Assembly: GCA_031276545.1 (NCBI GenBank)
Contig: JAISMW010000031.1
Location: 1-32,988 of the forward strand
Direction of reading: 5' to 3'
DNA from: Tannerellaceae bacterium
GTDB lineage: Bacteria > Bacteroidota > Bacteroidia > Bacteroidales > Tannerellaceae
DNA: 32,988 nucleotides
Of this stretch, positions 7,719-16,767 are shown one piece after another (positions within the stretch are counted from its first letter, which is position 1; every line of letters starts with the position of its first letter). The position numbers were made by a program, and so were the translations under genes. Below the pieces are notes generated by a model. The model did no database searches and was not told the origin of the DNA. It saw only the letters and a program-made list of their open reading frames with translations.

Positions 7719-8342
7719 ATGATAGCAAACCGGAAATATACGTCGGCGCTACTGGAAAATGCAGTGAGCGCATTGTCTTCCCTTCCGGGTATTGGACGGA
7801 AAACGGCTTTGAGGCTGGCGCTTTATGTGCTCCGGAGGGATGTGGGATATATCGAAGGCTTTACTTCGGCTTTGCTGGCCTTGCGAAAGGAGGTGAGGTA
7901 TTGCCGGATATGCCACAATATATGCGAAGAGGAATTGTGCAGCATCTGCGGCGATTCGCAGCGCGACCACTCTACCGTATGCGTGGTGGAGAATATCCGG
8001 GAGGTGATGGCTATCGAGAATACCGGGCAGTACCGCGGGGTGTATCATGTGCTGGGCGGGATTATTTCGCCGATGGACGGAATAGGCCCCTACGACCTGG
8101 AGATTGAGAGCCTGGTGGAACGGGTGGCTGCGGGGGAGACGAAGGAGGTGATTCTGGCGCTCAGTACCACGATGGAGGGAGATACGACGGGGTTCTTTAT
8201 CTACCGTAAACTGTCTCCGTACAATGTGCAGGTCTCCGTCATCGCACGGGGCGTTTCCGTGGGCGACGAAATAGAATATGCCGACGAAATAACCTTGGGG
8301 CGTTCGATACTGAACCGCACAAGTTTTGTGGTAAACCATTAA
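7719..8342 (+). CDS. recR: Recombination mediator RecR
   Basis: RecR acts with RecF and RecO in the cytoplasm to load RecA on gapped DNA. The product has 207 residues, the usual size. It shows the helix-hairpin-helix [15 protein letters not shown] (residues 20-35), a four-cysteine zinc finger (C62, C65, C74, C77) and the Toprim domain from VCVVEN (near 88) through [11 protein letters not shown]. The open frame continues upstream through array B, but the family length and the [16 protein letters not shown] beginning place the start at the ATG at 7719. It is the first gene of a plus-strand run, with a 12-base gap to the glycosyltransferase gene. The order recR-GT2-acetyltransferase is, as I recall it, common in Bacteroidales. 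Confidence 0.96.
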   Translation: MIANRKYTSALLENAVSALSSLPGIGRKTALRLALYVLRRDVGYIEGFTSALLALRKEVRYCRICHNICEEELCSICGDSQRDHSTVCVVENIREVMAIENTGQYRGVYHVLGGIISPMDGIGPYDLEIESLVERVAAGETKEVILALSTTMEGDTTGFFIYRKLSPYNVQVSVIARGVSVGDEIEYADEITLGRSILNRTSFVVNH

Positions 8343-8354
8343 CAGCTACGATGT

Positions 8355-9551
8355 ATGAGATATGAAGAAGTAAAGGTTTCGATTGTCATTGTGAATTACA
8401 ATGTGAAGTATTTCCTGGAGCAGTGTCTCCAGTCTGTCCGCATGGCGACTCGCGGGATCGATACGGAAGTGGTGGTGGTAGACAATCACTCTACGGACGG
8501 CTCCGTGGCGTATTTGCGTCCGCGGTTTCCCGAAGTTTTTTTTATTGAGAATCAGAAGAACCTGGGGTTCTCGGCGGCCAACAATCAGGGTATCCTGCAA
8601 TGCCGGGGTGAATATGTGCTGCTGCTGAATCCCGATACGGTGATAGGGGAAGAGACCGTCCGGACGCTGTGCTACTTTATGGACGAACATCCCCAGGCCG
8701 GCGGCGCCGGTGTGAAGATGCTGGACGGACGCGGCCTTTTCCTGCCCGAAAGCAAGCGCAGCTTTCCCACTCCCTGGGTTTCGTTCTGCAAGATATTCGG
8801 CCTTTCGAAGCTCTTCCCCGGCACGAAACTCTTTGCCCGCTACAGCCTGCCCTATCTCAATCCGGACCGGCAGCACCGGGTGGATGTACTGGCCGGCGCT
8901 TTTATGATGATACGGCACGAAGCCCTGGACAAGGTGGGACGGATGGACGAATCGTTCTTTATGTACGGCGAGGATATAGACCTTTCGTACCGCCTCGTAC
9001 TGAACGGATACACCAACCACTATGTGCCCGAACGGATACTGCACTACAAGGGCGAGAGTACCCGGCGCCACGATGCGGCCTTTGTGAGGAACTTCTACGG
9101 CGCCATGCTTATTTTCTACAAAAAGCATTATCCCCGTTCGGGACGGCTGATGTCATTCCTTATCCGTATGGCCATCGGCCTGAAGGCTTTTCTGACCTCC
9201 GTCATGGCAGCCTCCGCCCGCCGTGCGGAGGAAAAGAGGCGGAAGAAAGTGAAGAAACGCCGGGCGCTGATTCTCTGCAGGGATGAAACCTTTGCGTATG
9301 CCGGGATGGAATGTCGCCGGCGTATGCCCGAAGTGGGATATTTGAACCGCTGGGACCTGGATAAGGAGCGCGCAACGGACGCCATCCGCCGACGCCATCA
9401 GATGAAAGTGTATACGGACATCATCTTCTGCTTCCCGGATATGAGGTTCGAGCAAATGCTTCTGCTTATGGACTCCATACCGAATAAAAAAACAATGTAT
9501 CATATCTATAATAAGATGAGCGACCGGATGGTCTCTCCAACAAAACAATGA
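8355..9551 (+). CDS. Family 2 glycosyltransferase
   Basis: The product has 398 residues. It has the GT-A fold motifs of rhamnosyltransferase-like GT2 enzymes: VSIVIVNYNV (residues 8-17), VVVDNHSTDGS (40-50), KNLGFSAANNQG (68-79), LLNPDT (90-95, in the DxD position) and FMYGEDIDLSYR. It should move a sugar from a nucleotide donor to a glycan or lipid acceptor at the cytoplasmic face of the inner membrane. One hydrophobic stretch lies near residue 270, followed by a strongly basic linker (RRAEEKRRKKVKKRR) and a C-terminal domain of about 100 residues of unknown role. The acceptor cannot be inferred. The stop overlaps the next start (ATGA). Confidence 0.9.
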   Translation: MRYEEVKVSIVIVNYNVKYFLEQCLQSVRMATRGIDTEVVVVDNHSTDGSVAYLRPRFPEVFFIENQKNLGFSAANNQGILQCRGEYVLLLNPDTVIGEETVRTLCYFMDEHPQAGGAGVKMLDGRGLFLPESKRSFPTPWVSFCKIFGLSKLFPGTKLFARYSLPYLNPDRQHRVDVLAGAFMMIRHEALDKVGRMDESFFMYGEDIDLSYRLVLNGYTNHYVPERILHYKGESTRRHDAAFVRNFYGAMLIFYKKHYPRSGRLMSFLIRMAIGLKAFLTSVMAASARRAEEKRRKKVKKRRALILCRDETFAYAGMECRRRMPEVGYLNRWDLDKERATDAIRRRHQMKVYTDIIFCFPDMRFEQMLLLMDSIPNKKTMYHIYNKMSDRMVSPTKQ

Positions 9552-10102
9552 AGCTGCTGAAAAACGACCGCCTCCGTCTCCGTACCCTGGAGCCCGAAGA
9601 TATAGACCTGCTGTATGCCTGGGAGAACGACACATCGCTGTGGGCCTGGGGCAGCACGGTGTCTCCCTATTCCCGCTATACGCTGAAGGAATACATTGCC
9701 GGTTCCCATCAGAATATATACGAAGCACGGCAGTTGCGCCTGATGATAGAGGATACGGCGTCGGGCACGGGCGTCGGCCTGATCGATCTGTATGATTTCG
9801 ATCCGCATCACCGGAAAGCGGCGACGGGCATCCTGATAGATCCTTCCCGTCAGCGGCAGGGCGTCGCTACCGATTCGCTGAACCTGCTGGCAGCCTATGC
9901 CTTTTCTTTCCTGAAGCTGCATCAGCTCTATGCCTATATACCGGCAGACAACGGGGCAAGCAGGGCGCTGTTCCTGCGCTGCGGCTTCTGCGTGTCGGGC
10001 GTATTGAAAGACTGGATCTCCTCCGGCGACGGAGGGTTTTCGGATGTATTATTTGCACAACGGATCAATAAAGGCAACGGAAGTGGAAGCGTATCTGAGT
10101 AA
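9548..10102 (+). CDS. GNAT family N-acetyltransferase
   Basis: The product has 184 residues of the RimJ/RimL-like GNAT type. It begins LLKNDRLRLRTLEPEDIDLLYAWEND, the usual N-terminal block. The acetyl-CoA loop is read as RQRQGVATDSL near residue 103, and the end FLRCGFCVSGVLKDW is typical. Some relatives modify protein N-termini or polyamines, but the substrate is unknown here. Its start overlaps the glycosyltransferase stop by four bases, and its end overlaps the helicase frame, so translation is probably coupled along the operon. Confidence 0.88.
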   Translation: MKLLKNDRLRLRTLEPEDIDLLYAWENDTSLWAWGSTVSPYSRYTLKEYIAGSHQNIYEARQLRLMIEDTASGTGVGLIDLYDFDPHHRKAATGILIDPSRQRQGVATDSLNLLAAYAFSFLKLHQLYAYIPADNGASRALFLRCGFCVSGVLKDWISSGDGGFSDVLFAQRINKGNGSGSVSE

Positions 10103-12350
10103 ACTGAACGGGAGCCAGCGGGAAGCGGTGGAATATGTCGGCGGGCCGGAACTGGTCATTGCCGGCGCAGGATCGGGGAAGACAAGAGTCCTGACCTGCA
10201 AAATAGCGTATCTGATGCAACAGGGCATTCCCCCCCAGAGTATCCTGGCGCTTACCTTCACCAACAAGGCGGCAAGAGAAATGAAGGAACGCATCGCTTC
10301 CCTCGCCGATCCCTCTCTGGCGCGCAAACTGTGGATGGGGACGTTCCATTCCGTCTTCTCGCACATCCTCCGGCGGGAAGCCGAACGCATGGGATATCCT
10401 TCCGGCTTCACCATCTACGACAGCGACGACTCCAAAAGCCTGCTGAAGTCCATTATCAAGGAACTTTCGCTGGACGATAAGGTCTATCGCCCCGGATTCG
10501 TGCAGAACCGGATATCCAATGCCAAAAACGCCCTGGTGACCTGGAGGGCTTACGAGCAGAACAAGGAGCTGGTGGAATACGACATGCATGCCAGGGTACC
10601 GATGATACGGGATATCTACAAGCGCTATCAGAGCCGCTGCTTTCAGGCAGGCGCCATGGATTTCGACGACCTGCTGCTGCAAACCAACATCCTGTTCAGA
10701 GACTATCCCGACGTGCTGGATAAATACCGCCGCTTCTTCCAATATATACTGGTGGACGAATATCAGGACACCAATTTTGCACAGCATCTGATCGTACAGC
10801 GACTTTCGGAACTGCACCGCCACATCTGCGTGGTGGGCGACGACGCGCAGAGCATCTATTCCTTCCGCGGAGCCAATATCGACAACATACTGCAGTTCAA
10901 AAGCCAGTATCCCGGCTGCCGCGTATTCAAACTGGAGCAGAACTACCGCTCCACACAAACCATCGTGGGCGCGGCCAACAGTTTGATTCATAAAAATCAG
11001 AAACAAATCCGCAAGACGGTGTATTCGGAAAAGGACAGAGGAAACAAAATCCTTCTTACGTCCACCTATTCCGATTACGAGGAGGCGTATGCGGTCGCTT
11101 CCAAAATAGCCGAAATGCGCATGGGGAGCATTCGCTATACCTATACGGACTTTGCCGTGCTGTACCGCACCAATGCACAGTCGCGCACGCTGGAAGAAGC
11201 CTTCCGCAAGCGCAATATCCCTTACAGGATATACGGAGGACTCTCTTTCTATCACCGGAAAGAGGTGAAAGACGTGATGGCCTACCTTCGCCTGATTGTC
11301 AATCCGAACGACGAAGAAGCGCTGAGGCGCATCATCAACTATCCCGCCAGAGGAATCGGCGACGCCACGGTCAATAAACTGATTGGCGCCGCCACCGAGC
11401 ACAGCGTAAGCCCGTGGAGCGTACTGAAAGACCCGTCGGCCTACGCGCTGCCCATCAATAGCGGCACGCTGGGGAAACTGACCGCCTTCAGGGAAATGAT
11501 GGAGCGTTTGATGGAAAAGAACGCCTCGCTGATGGCCGACGACATGGCAGCCCTGGTGGTGAAGCAGACCGGAATCGTGGAAACCCTGGTGCAGGAACGT
11601 TCGCCGGAAGCCGGAAACAAAATGGAAAACCTCGAAGAGTTGCTGAAAGGAATTTCCGAATACATTCATATCCGCAGCGAAGAAGGCGCCGAACAGATCA
11701 GCCTGGCCGACTACCTCTCGGAAGTATCCCTGCTGACCGACCAGGACAACGACAAGGACGAAAACGCCAACAAAGTAACCCTGATGACCATCCATGCCGC
11801 CAAGGGTCTCGAATTTAAAAACGTCTTTGTGGTAGGCCTGGAAGAAGACCTCCTGCCTTCCTCGCTCTCGAAAGACGCCCCGCACGCGATAGAGGAAGAA
11901 AGGCGACTGTTCTACGTAGCCATCACCCGTGCCGAAGACAACTGCATCCTTACCTACGCCCAGACCCGCTTCCGGAATGGGAAAAGCACTATGTGCTCCC
12001 CCAGCCGTTTCCTGCAGGATATAGACCCGCAATATATGGATGCGCCGGGATTTGCCGCAACGGAACGCTTCGAAAAACGCAGCATGTTCGATGCTCCGGC
12101 TCCGTCATTCACATCACGCCGCCCCCTGCCACGCCTGAGTCCGAAGCCGGAAACGATCGCTCCTCCCCCCGCCGCCGGCGCTCCGCTGCCGAAGCTGAAA
12201 GCCGGAACCAGAGTCTCGCACGAACGCTTCGGAAAAGGAGTCGTATTGTCTGTCGAAGGAGAAGACGGAAATACAAAAGCAACTGTTGAGTTCGAAAACC
12301 TCGGACAAAAACAGTTGCTCTTGAAGTACGCCCGTCTGACTATCGTCTGA
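10044..12350 (+). CDS. UvrD/PcrA-type superfamily 1 DNA helicase
   Basis: This is an ATP-dependent 3'-5' helicase of DNA repair and replication. The product has up to 768 residues with all SF1A motifs in order: GAGSGKT (Walker A, 41-47), ALTFTNKAAREM, VDEYQDTN (near 237), GDDAQSIYSFRGA, LEQNYRS, YRTNAQSR, TIHAAKGLEF and RRLFYVAITRAED. A basic, proline-rich linker leads to a PcrA-like C-terminal module (VSHERFGKGVV). The ATG at 10044 overlaps the acetyltransferase gene by 59 bases. A GTG at 10083 gives the usual family beginning (VEAYLSKLNGSQREAVEY) and a 20-base overlap, and may be the true start. The stop abuts the stop of the convergent lipoprotein gene with no gap. Confidence 0.95.
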   Translation: MYYLHNGSIKATEVEAYLSKLNGSQREAVEYVGGPELVIAGAGSGKTRVLTCKIAYLMQQGIPPQSILALTFTNKAAREMKERIASLADPSLARKLWMGTFHSVFSHILRREAERMGYPSGFTIYDSDDSKSLLKSIIKELSLDDKVYRPGFVQNRISNAKNALVTWRAYEQNKELVEYDMHARVPMIRDIYKRYQSRCFQAGAMDFDDLLLQTNILFRDYPDVLDKYRRFFQYILVDEYQDTNFAQHLIVQRLSELHRHICVVGDDAQSIYSFRGANIDNILQFKSQYPGCRVFKLEQNYRSTQTIVGAANSLIHKNQKQIRKTVYSEKDRGNKILLTSTYSDYEEAYAVASKIAEMRMGSIRYTYTDFAVLYRTNAQSRTLEEAFRKRNIPYRIYGGLSFYHRKEVKDVMAYLRLIVNPNDEEALRRIINYPARGIGDATVNKLIGAATEHSVSPWSVLKDPSAYALPINSGTLGKLTAFREMMERLMEKNASLMADDMAALVVKQTGIVETLVQERSPEAGNKMENLEELLKGISEYIHIRSEEGAEQISLADYLSEVSLLTDQDNDKDENANKVTLMTIHAAKGLEFKNVFVVGLEEDLLPSSLSKDAPHAIEEERRLFYVAITRAEDNCILTYAQTRFRNGKSTMCSPSRFLQDIDPQYMDAPGFAATERFEKRSMFDAPAPSFTSRRPLPRLSPKPETIAPPPAAGAPLPKLKAGTRVSHERFGKGVVLSVEGEDGNTKATVEFENLGQKQLLLKYARLTIV

Positions 12351-13061
12351 TTACAGCGGGAATCGGTATACCGGAGAGGAACCCCAGGTCATCTGGGTGG
12401 AATCCTTGTTGAAACCCTGTACATAATTAATCCTGAAAATCAAAGAATCCGTCTCCCTGCGGCTCAAATCCACAAGGTCAAACGCATTGCACTGCACCTG
12501 CATTTGGGCTGCAGGAGGAGCTTCCGTGCTCTTGCTTACGCGGAGGAACAGCTCGTACGTGCGATCCGATACCGCCTGATTCGGATCGTAAGACAGTTCG
12601 AAGCGGAGAGGCGACATATCGTCGGAACGGTGCTCGGTGTACAGAAAAAACCGGTTCAGTATAAAGGCGCTCCGCTGCTGGATGGACGAAACGGTATGTT
12701 CGCCGGGCAGTACGACGGAGGTATCCGTCAGTACGCTCTGCGCCGGCCAACTCTGCACGGGTATGAGGCTGGATATATCCACCGTAAGAAAGCCCTTTGC
12801 CATGCCCGAATCCGAGTTCTCCGGTTTTCCGTAGTCCAGCGTAAAATCTATAATCACGCAGTCGCCGTCGTCCACGCCGCTTGTTTGGGGAGAATACACC
12901 ACGTCGTTTCCCCTCAGGTGTATTTTGACGCTGTCGTTCCGCTTCACCACGACTCCCGGATAATTGCCCAGCGAGATGGTTTGTCCGCCATCGCCCAGAC
13001 AGGAGGTGACGAAAGAAAGGATAAGGGGGAAAAGAACACCGCAGACGCTATACTTTTTCAT
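12351..13061 (-). CDS. Lipoprotein, paralogue of the adjacent gene
   Basis: The product has 236 residues with a lipobox (FVTSC, Cys21). It lacks any motif I can name. It resembles the upstream neighbour in layout: lipobox, then GNYPGVVV / GVPGIV, then DDGDCVIIDFTLDYG / KNGDCVIFGYSVDFN, then a YELFLR / YSLFLR strand, then FDLVDLSR / FDTKRFIE, and a tail ending in T(Q/F)TWG/AQS. The two are therefore diverged tandem paralogues. The pattern is vaguely like NigD-type lipoproteins, but I am not sure. It is the last gene of the sigma factor operon, 12 bases after its neighbour, and its stop touches the helicase stop. Confidence 0.7.
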   Translation of the reverse strand: MKKYSVCGVLFPLILSFVTSCLGDGGQTISLGNYPGVVVKRNDSVKIHLRGNDVVYSPQTSGVDDGDCVIIDFTLDYGKPENSDSGMAKGFLTVDISSLIPVQSWPAQSVLTDTSVVLPGEHTVSSIQQRSAFILNRFFLYTEHRSDDMSPLRFELSYDPNQAVSDRTYELFLRVSKSTEAPPAAQMQVQCNAFDLVDLSRRETDSLIFRINYVQGFNKDSTQMTWGSSPVYRFPL

Positions 13062-13073
13062 AACTGCTGATGT

Positions 13074-13853
13074 TTATTCGGCTATCCCGATGGGCAGCAC
13101 CTCCGACTGCGCCCAGGTGAACGTCCCGTCGTCTTTTATTTCGTTGATGTGGTGAATCTGGAAATAGGCCTTATCCTTTCCCTTCGTTTTTTCCAGGCTT
13201 GAGATGGTCTCTATGAATCGCTTCGTGTCGAAGGCATTCGTGGCATATCCGTTTATCACGGGGGCCTTCCCCTGCTCGATGATTTCGGCGCGCAGGAACA
13301 GGGAGTATACCGTATTTCCGTCTATATCTTTCGTGGGAAGATCCGAATCGTAATACAAATACCACCGTGTTTTTTGTTCGGTATTGACGGAGATATCGGA
13401 GGACAGAAACAGCACGTCGGAAAAATAGAGCGTATTCCCGCCGCCGGAAGATATGGCATAGGAAATGGCCTGCTCGTTCTCAATCAGGCTGGCCGTGTCG
13501 TACACCATCGACGACACGCAGGGATACCGGTCGATAAGAGTTATGTTCGTAATACCGACTTGCAGGATATTGGTGGTTTGATAATTGGCGTTGGACTCGT
13601 CGTTGAAATCCACACTGTAACCGAATATCACGCAATCTCCGTTCTTAAATCCGAGAGACTGTATGTTCGCATCGTAAAGATCAAGCGGATAAAAATCCGG
13701 AGCCGTTATCAGCAGCTTCTGATCGACTTCCTTCACTATTCCCGGAACACCGCTCCTGGATTGCACATTGCTCCCGCCTTCCAGACAGGATACCAGCCCG
13801 AAGGTGAACATGGACACTAACCCAACACAAAACAACTTTTTCATACGATTCAT
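13074..13853 (-). CDS. Lipoprotein, paralogue of the adjacent gene
   Basis: The product has up to 259 residues; the start may be the first Met or Met4 (13844). The signal peptide ends in a lipobox (GLVSC, Cys23). The mature part is beta-rich and related to the next gene downstream, with shared GDCVI and SLFLR segments. It lies 26 bases after the barrel gene and 12 before its paralogue on the same strand. This suggests that the ECF sigma factor upstream controls a set of envelope proteins. No enzyme motif is visible and the function is unknown. Confidence 0.7.
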   Translation of the reverse strand: MNRMKKLFCVGLVSMFTFGLVSCLEGGSNVQSRSGVPGIVKEVDQKLLITAPDFYPLDLYDANIQSLGFKNGDCVIFGYSVDFNDESNANYQTTNILQVGITNITLIDRYPCVSSMVYDTASLIENEQAISYAISSGGGNTLYFSDVLFLSSDISVNTEQKTRWYLYYDSDLPTKDIDGNTVYSLFLRAEIIEQGKAPVINGYATNAFDTKRFIETISSLEKTKGKDKAYFQIHHINEIKDDGTFTWAQSEVLPIGIAE

Positions 13854-13879
13854 TTATTTACTGTTATATCATTTATGTA

Positions 13880-15091
13880 TTAAAAATTCAGACGGAATCC
13901 GATTTGCGGGCTTAGATTAAACGCCTTGTCGGAATAAAGAGTTTCGATGTCGCTCCCGTTGTCGAAATAATAAGCCGCTCCCATTTCGGCAAAGGCGCTG
14001 ATGTGCGGAATCAGCGGATAGCTCACCCCGGCACGCGCATGGGCAGACCATTGCCATTCCTTCATCCGTTCTCCGGACAGCCTTACGCCGGTTTGCAAAG
14101 CGTTCAGGTATTCCCGCTCCCGCAACTGTCCGGCCACATTGACGTCGGCCTGCACGCCGGCGGCGGCATAGACCTGAAACCTGTTCCATTCGGCTATCCG
14201 GTACGACAGGGACAACGGTACGCCTACAAAATGCAGCGTCTGCCGCGTCCGGGTATTATAGGCCGTAGCCTGCGTTTCCCAGTCGGAGATGAGCAGCGAA
14301 TAGACCAGGCCGGACTGAAGCGACAGGCGGCGGGTCAGCGACCGGCTCACCGAAAGACCGAAAGAGATCGGCGTCCTGTGCCGGATATTCGTCTTCGGCG
14401 TTTTCCCCAGATTCTGGTCGGATGCCGCATTCAGAGACAGCAACTTTTGATCCTCCATCGAACTGCTGCTTCTCAGCACGTAGGTGTTCACCACCTCTCC
14501 GGAACCCTGCGTCAGCCCTCCGATACCCGTACCGAAGCCCCATTTTCGCAGGGAAGAAGCCTTCGCTCCCTTTCCTGCCGGTGCTGCATCGGCAATAAGC
14601 GTCCTGCCGGGGGTTTCCTGAGCGCCGGCGGCAGCGTCGGGGATGCTCGCCGGCTCTGCGGCAGCTTCGCGGGGCGGCGTTTCTGCCGGAATATCTTCTG
14701 CCGCAGGAACGTCTTCTGCAGGATGAAGAGGAGCTGAGGCCGGCGGCGCCGGTATATCCTCCACCCGTGCAATAAAAGAAGACACAGCGGGCGCAACGGA
14801 GGGCATTTCAGGCAAAACTTCCGGAGGAACGCCCCGTACAGGTTCCTCCACAAAAGAAGTACTCCGGTTCGTATCCTGCAACCGAAACAGATAGACGCCT
14901 CCGCCGCCCAGCAGCAAGGCTACACAGGCCGCAGCCGCCCAGTACAGGCTACGGCTCCGGAGCCTAAAGGTCTTTCCTTCGGGCAGTCGCCTCTCAATGG
15001 CCTCCCAGTCTTCCGGCGAAGTATCCGCCTCCATAGACCGGAGCTTTTGCCGGAACCAATCATCCCAGCGATCTCTTTCCTTATTCTTCAT
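13880..15091 (-). CDS. Anti-sigma-like / outer-membrane beta-barrel fusion protein
   Basis: The product has 403 residues from the chosen start. Residues 1-45 are charged and cytoplasmic-looking (RWDDWFRQKLRSMEAD, then SPEDWEAIERRLP). Residues 50-68 are a single membrane helix (LYWAAAACVALLLGGGGVYLF). A long Pro/Ala/Glu linker follows (about 75-165), then a C-terminal barrel with alternating strands (ISFGLSVSRSLTRRLSLQSGL, FHVGVPLSLSYRI-like segments) ending in FRLNF. The end looks like an OMP_b-brl family barrel. Such proteins follow sigma factors in Bacteroidetes and probably bind and hold the sigma factor. I chose Met5 of the longest frame because its ATG overlaps the sigma stop as ATGA; the alternative start is 15103. 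Confidence 0.75.
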   Translation of the reverse strand: MKNKERDRWDDWFRQKLRSMEADTSPEDWEAIERRLPEGKTFRLRSRSLYWAAAACVALLLGGGGVYLFRLQDTNRSTSFVEEPVRGVPPEVLPEMPSVAPAVSSFIARVEDIPAPPASAPLHPAEDVPAAEDIPAETPPREAAAEPASIPDAAAGAQETPGRTLIADAAPAGKGAKASSLRKWGFGTGIGGLTQGSGEVVNTYVLRSSSSMEDQKLLSLNAASDQNLGKTPKTNIRHRTPISFGLSVSRSLTRRLSLQSGLVYSLLISDWETQATAYNTRTRQTLHFVGVPLSLSYRIAEWNRFQVYAAAGVQADVNVAGQLREREYLNALQTGVRLSGERMKEWQWSAHARAGVSYPLIPHISAFAEMGAAYYFDNGSDIETLYSDKAFNLSPQIGFRLNF

Positions 15092-15630
15092 TGGCGTATG
15101 CAATGCAATTCTTTTATTTTACGTTGTAAAACCTGTTTAGCCCGTGTATACTGCGAGCGCGACGTGCTTTCCGTTATACTCAGCATCTCGCCTATCTCCT
15201 TATGCGAAAACCCCTCGATGGCGAACAGATTAAAAATTGTACGAAAGCCGGAAGGCAACTCCTGCACCATATCCATCAGTTCGCGCGCCGACATTTCAGC
15301 TATTACGGAATACTCCTGTCCGGACAGTTCGCCGGTATGATCCAGTTCCACCGATTCGCGCAGCACATCCGATCTGCGCAAATACTCCAGTGCACAATTT
15401 ACAAAGATCTTTCGCATCCAGCCCTCAAAAGAGCCTGTTCCCGAATACGTATCAAGCGCCCCGAAAACCTTCACGAATCCATCCTGCAGCAAATCCCTGG
15501 CTGTTTCCCTGTCGTTCACATAACGCAAACACACACCCATCATTTTGCGGGAATACGCATCATAAAGCGTCTTCTGTGCCAATCTGTTTCCTCTTCTGCA
15601 ACCATCTATAAGCTGTTGCTCATTCATCAA
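15088..15630 (-). CDS. ECF-type RNA polymerase sigma factor
   Basis: The product has 180 residues. Region 2 is seen near residues 24-60 (LYDAYSRKMMGVCLRYV, then ARDLLQDGFVKVF) and WMRKIFVNCALEYLRR follows. Region 4 is near 125-165 (LPSGFRTIFNLFAIEGFSHKEIGEML, then STSRSQYTRAKQVL). It directs RNA polymerase to a small set of promoters when released from its anti-sigma partner. Its stop overlaps the start of the anti-sigma-like barrel gene, so the two are translationally coupled and probably regulate each other. I found no clear ECF promoter upstream. The first two codons are both ATG (15630 or 15627). Confidence 0.93.
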   Translation of the reverse strand: MMNEQQLIDGCRRGNRLAQKTLYDAYSRKMMGVCLRYVNDRETARDLLQDGFVKVFGALDTYSGTGSFEGWMRKIFVNCALEYLRRSDVLRESVELDHTGELSGQEYSVIAEMSARELMDMVQELPSGFRTIFNLFAIEGFSHKEIGEMLSITESTSRSQYTRAKQVLQRKIKELHCIRQ

Positions 15631-15897
15631 CGTCGTGCCTCGTTTTCCTGTGTTTTTAGACGCGGAAGCGCTGTAAAACGCTGCATCCGTTACACGTTAT
15701 ATTATTCGCTCAAAAATAGTCCTTTTTTCGAAAACATCAAGCGCCTCAAGCCGCGCCGCAGGGCAAACCCCAAAAAGGCTTTCCATTTGCAGGCGCTACG
15801 CAGAAACAAAGAAGAGCAAGAGCGCCGGGTATTTGCCGGGATGCCACCTGTTGCTGCCAGACAAACACCCCTTGCTGTTCTCAAAACAATCCGGTAC
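15631..15897. other. Intergenic region without a recognisable gene
   Basis: The region separates the sigma factor start from the repeat array. It contains GC-rich inverted words (GCGCCTCAAGCCGCGCCGCAG) and an open minus frame of about 60 codons without a start context, homology or codon pattern that I trust. It should hold the sigma factor promoter, but I cannot locate one with confidence. Confidence 0.5.
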
Positions 15898-16462
15898 CGG
15901 CATATTGCGATGTTTAGCCTTCGTCGGATGACTCAGTATCAACATCGCAATATGCCTGGACTTCGTCAGATGATTTTATACCGGCATCGCAATAGGTTTG
16001 GTCTTCATTAAATAATTTTATGCCGACATCGCAATATGCCGGTACTTCGTCAAATGATTTTATGCCGACATCGCAATATGCCTGTACTTCGTCAAATGAT
16101 TTTATACTGGCATCGCAATATGTCAGGCCTTCGTCAAATGATTTAATACCGGCATTGCAATATGCCGGTACTTCGTCAAATGATTTAGTATCGGCATTGC
16201 AATATGTCAGGCATTCGTCAAATGATTTAGTCCAGGATACGCAATGAGTTTAGAGAAAATCATCCGACAAAGTACTGGATATGTAATGAGTTTAGAGAAA
16301 ATCATCTGACGAAGTCACAGATACGCAATAAGCCGATACCAAATCATCCGACGAAGTCCCGGATACGCAATGAGCCGACACCAAATCATCCGACGAAGTC
16401 CAGGATACGCAATGAGCCGAAACCAGATCATTCGACGAAGTCCCAGATATGCAATGAGCCGA
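15898..16462. repeat. 42-bp repeat array C with an internal change of orientation
   Basis: From 15928 to 16228, eight units run in reverse orientation: the reverse core ATGATTT lies at 15928, 15970, 16012, 16054, 16096, 16138, 16180 and 16222. From 16257 to 16462, five units run forward: cores at 16257, 16299, 16341, 16383 and 16425. Within each half the spacing is exactly 42. The reverse half has the CATATTGCGATG spacer of arrays A1/A2. The forward half has a third spacer type (GGATACGCAATGAGCCGA). The two halves face each other and could pair as a large cruciform. Confidence 0.88.
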
Positions 16463-16547
16463 AACAATGCCGAATGACCTCATCACAGTAATTCTCTATT
16501 CCTGAAGCCCCATTCTCTATTCCGATAAGGGCGGAAGAAAGACGTAA

Positions 16548-16674
16548 ACAATACAGTTTGATTTTGGAGCCGAACTGCTGATCGTCGTTCGCCTGTTCAT
16601 GCTCTACTGCCCGCTGTACGAAGAAGCCGCCTGGCGACACACTGCACAGACCCTTCCCGGCACGCACCGGGCAT
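16548..16674 (+). pseudogene. DUF6261 gene fragment
   Basis: Between stops at 16545-16547 and 16672-16674 the frame reads FDFGAELLIVVRLFMLYCPLY, then EEA. This matches the segment GAELLGSARLFVLYCTLYEEA of the complete DUF6261 protein, and the DNA is similar too (GCTGTACGAAGAAGCCG in both). The rest of the gene is gone. It lies just after array C, as the intact gene lies beside array B. Confidence 0.8.
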
Positions 16675-16767
16675 AGTACGGCGTATATCCAACTACACAG
16701 CTACCGCATATCTTTATGGAAATTCACCAAACACAGTTTGGCATTAAAAAAAATAAATATATAACTC

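Noticed and set aside
10065..12032. Long open frame opposite the helicase gene
   Set aside because: It is an antisense shadow of GC-rich codons of a strongly supported gene. The same holds for the long plus-strand frames at 20379-21944 and 30267-32351.
15640..15720. ECF-type promoter for the sigma factor at 15630
   Set aside because: A TGTAAC and a CGTCT are present on the minus strand, but they are 26 bases apart, too far for the usual 16-17 base spacing.
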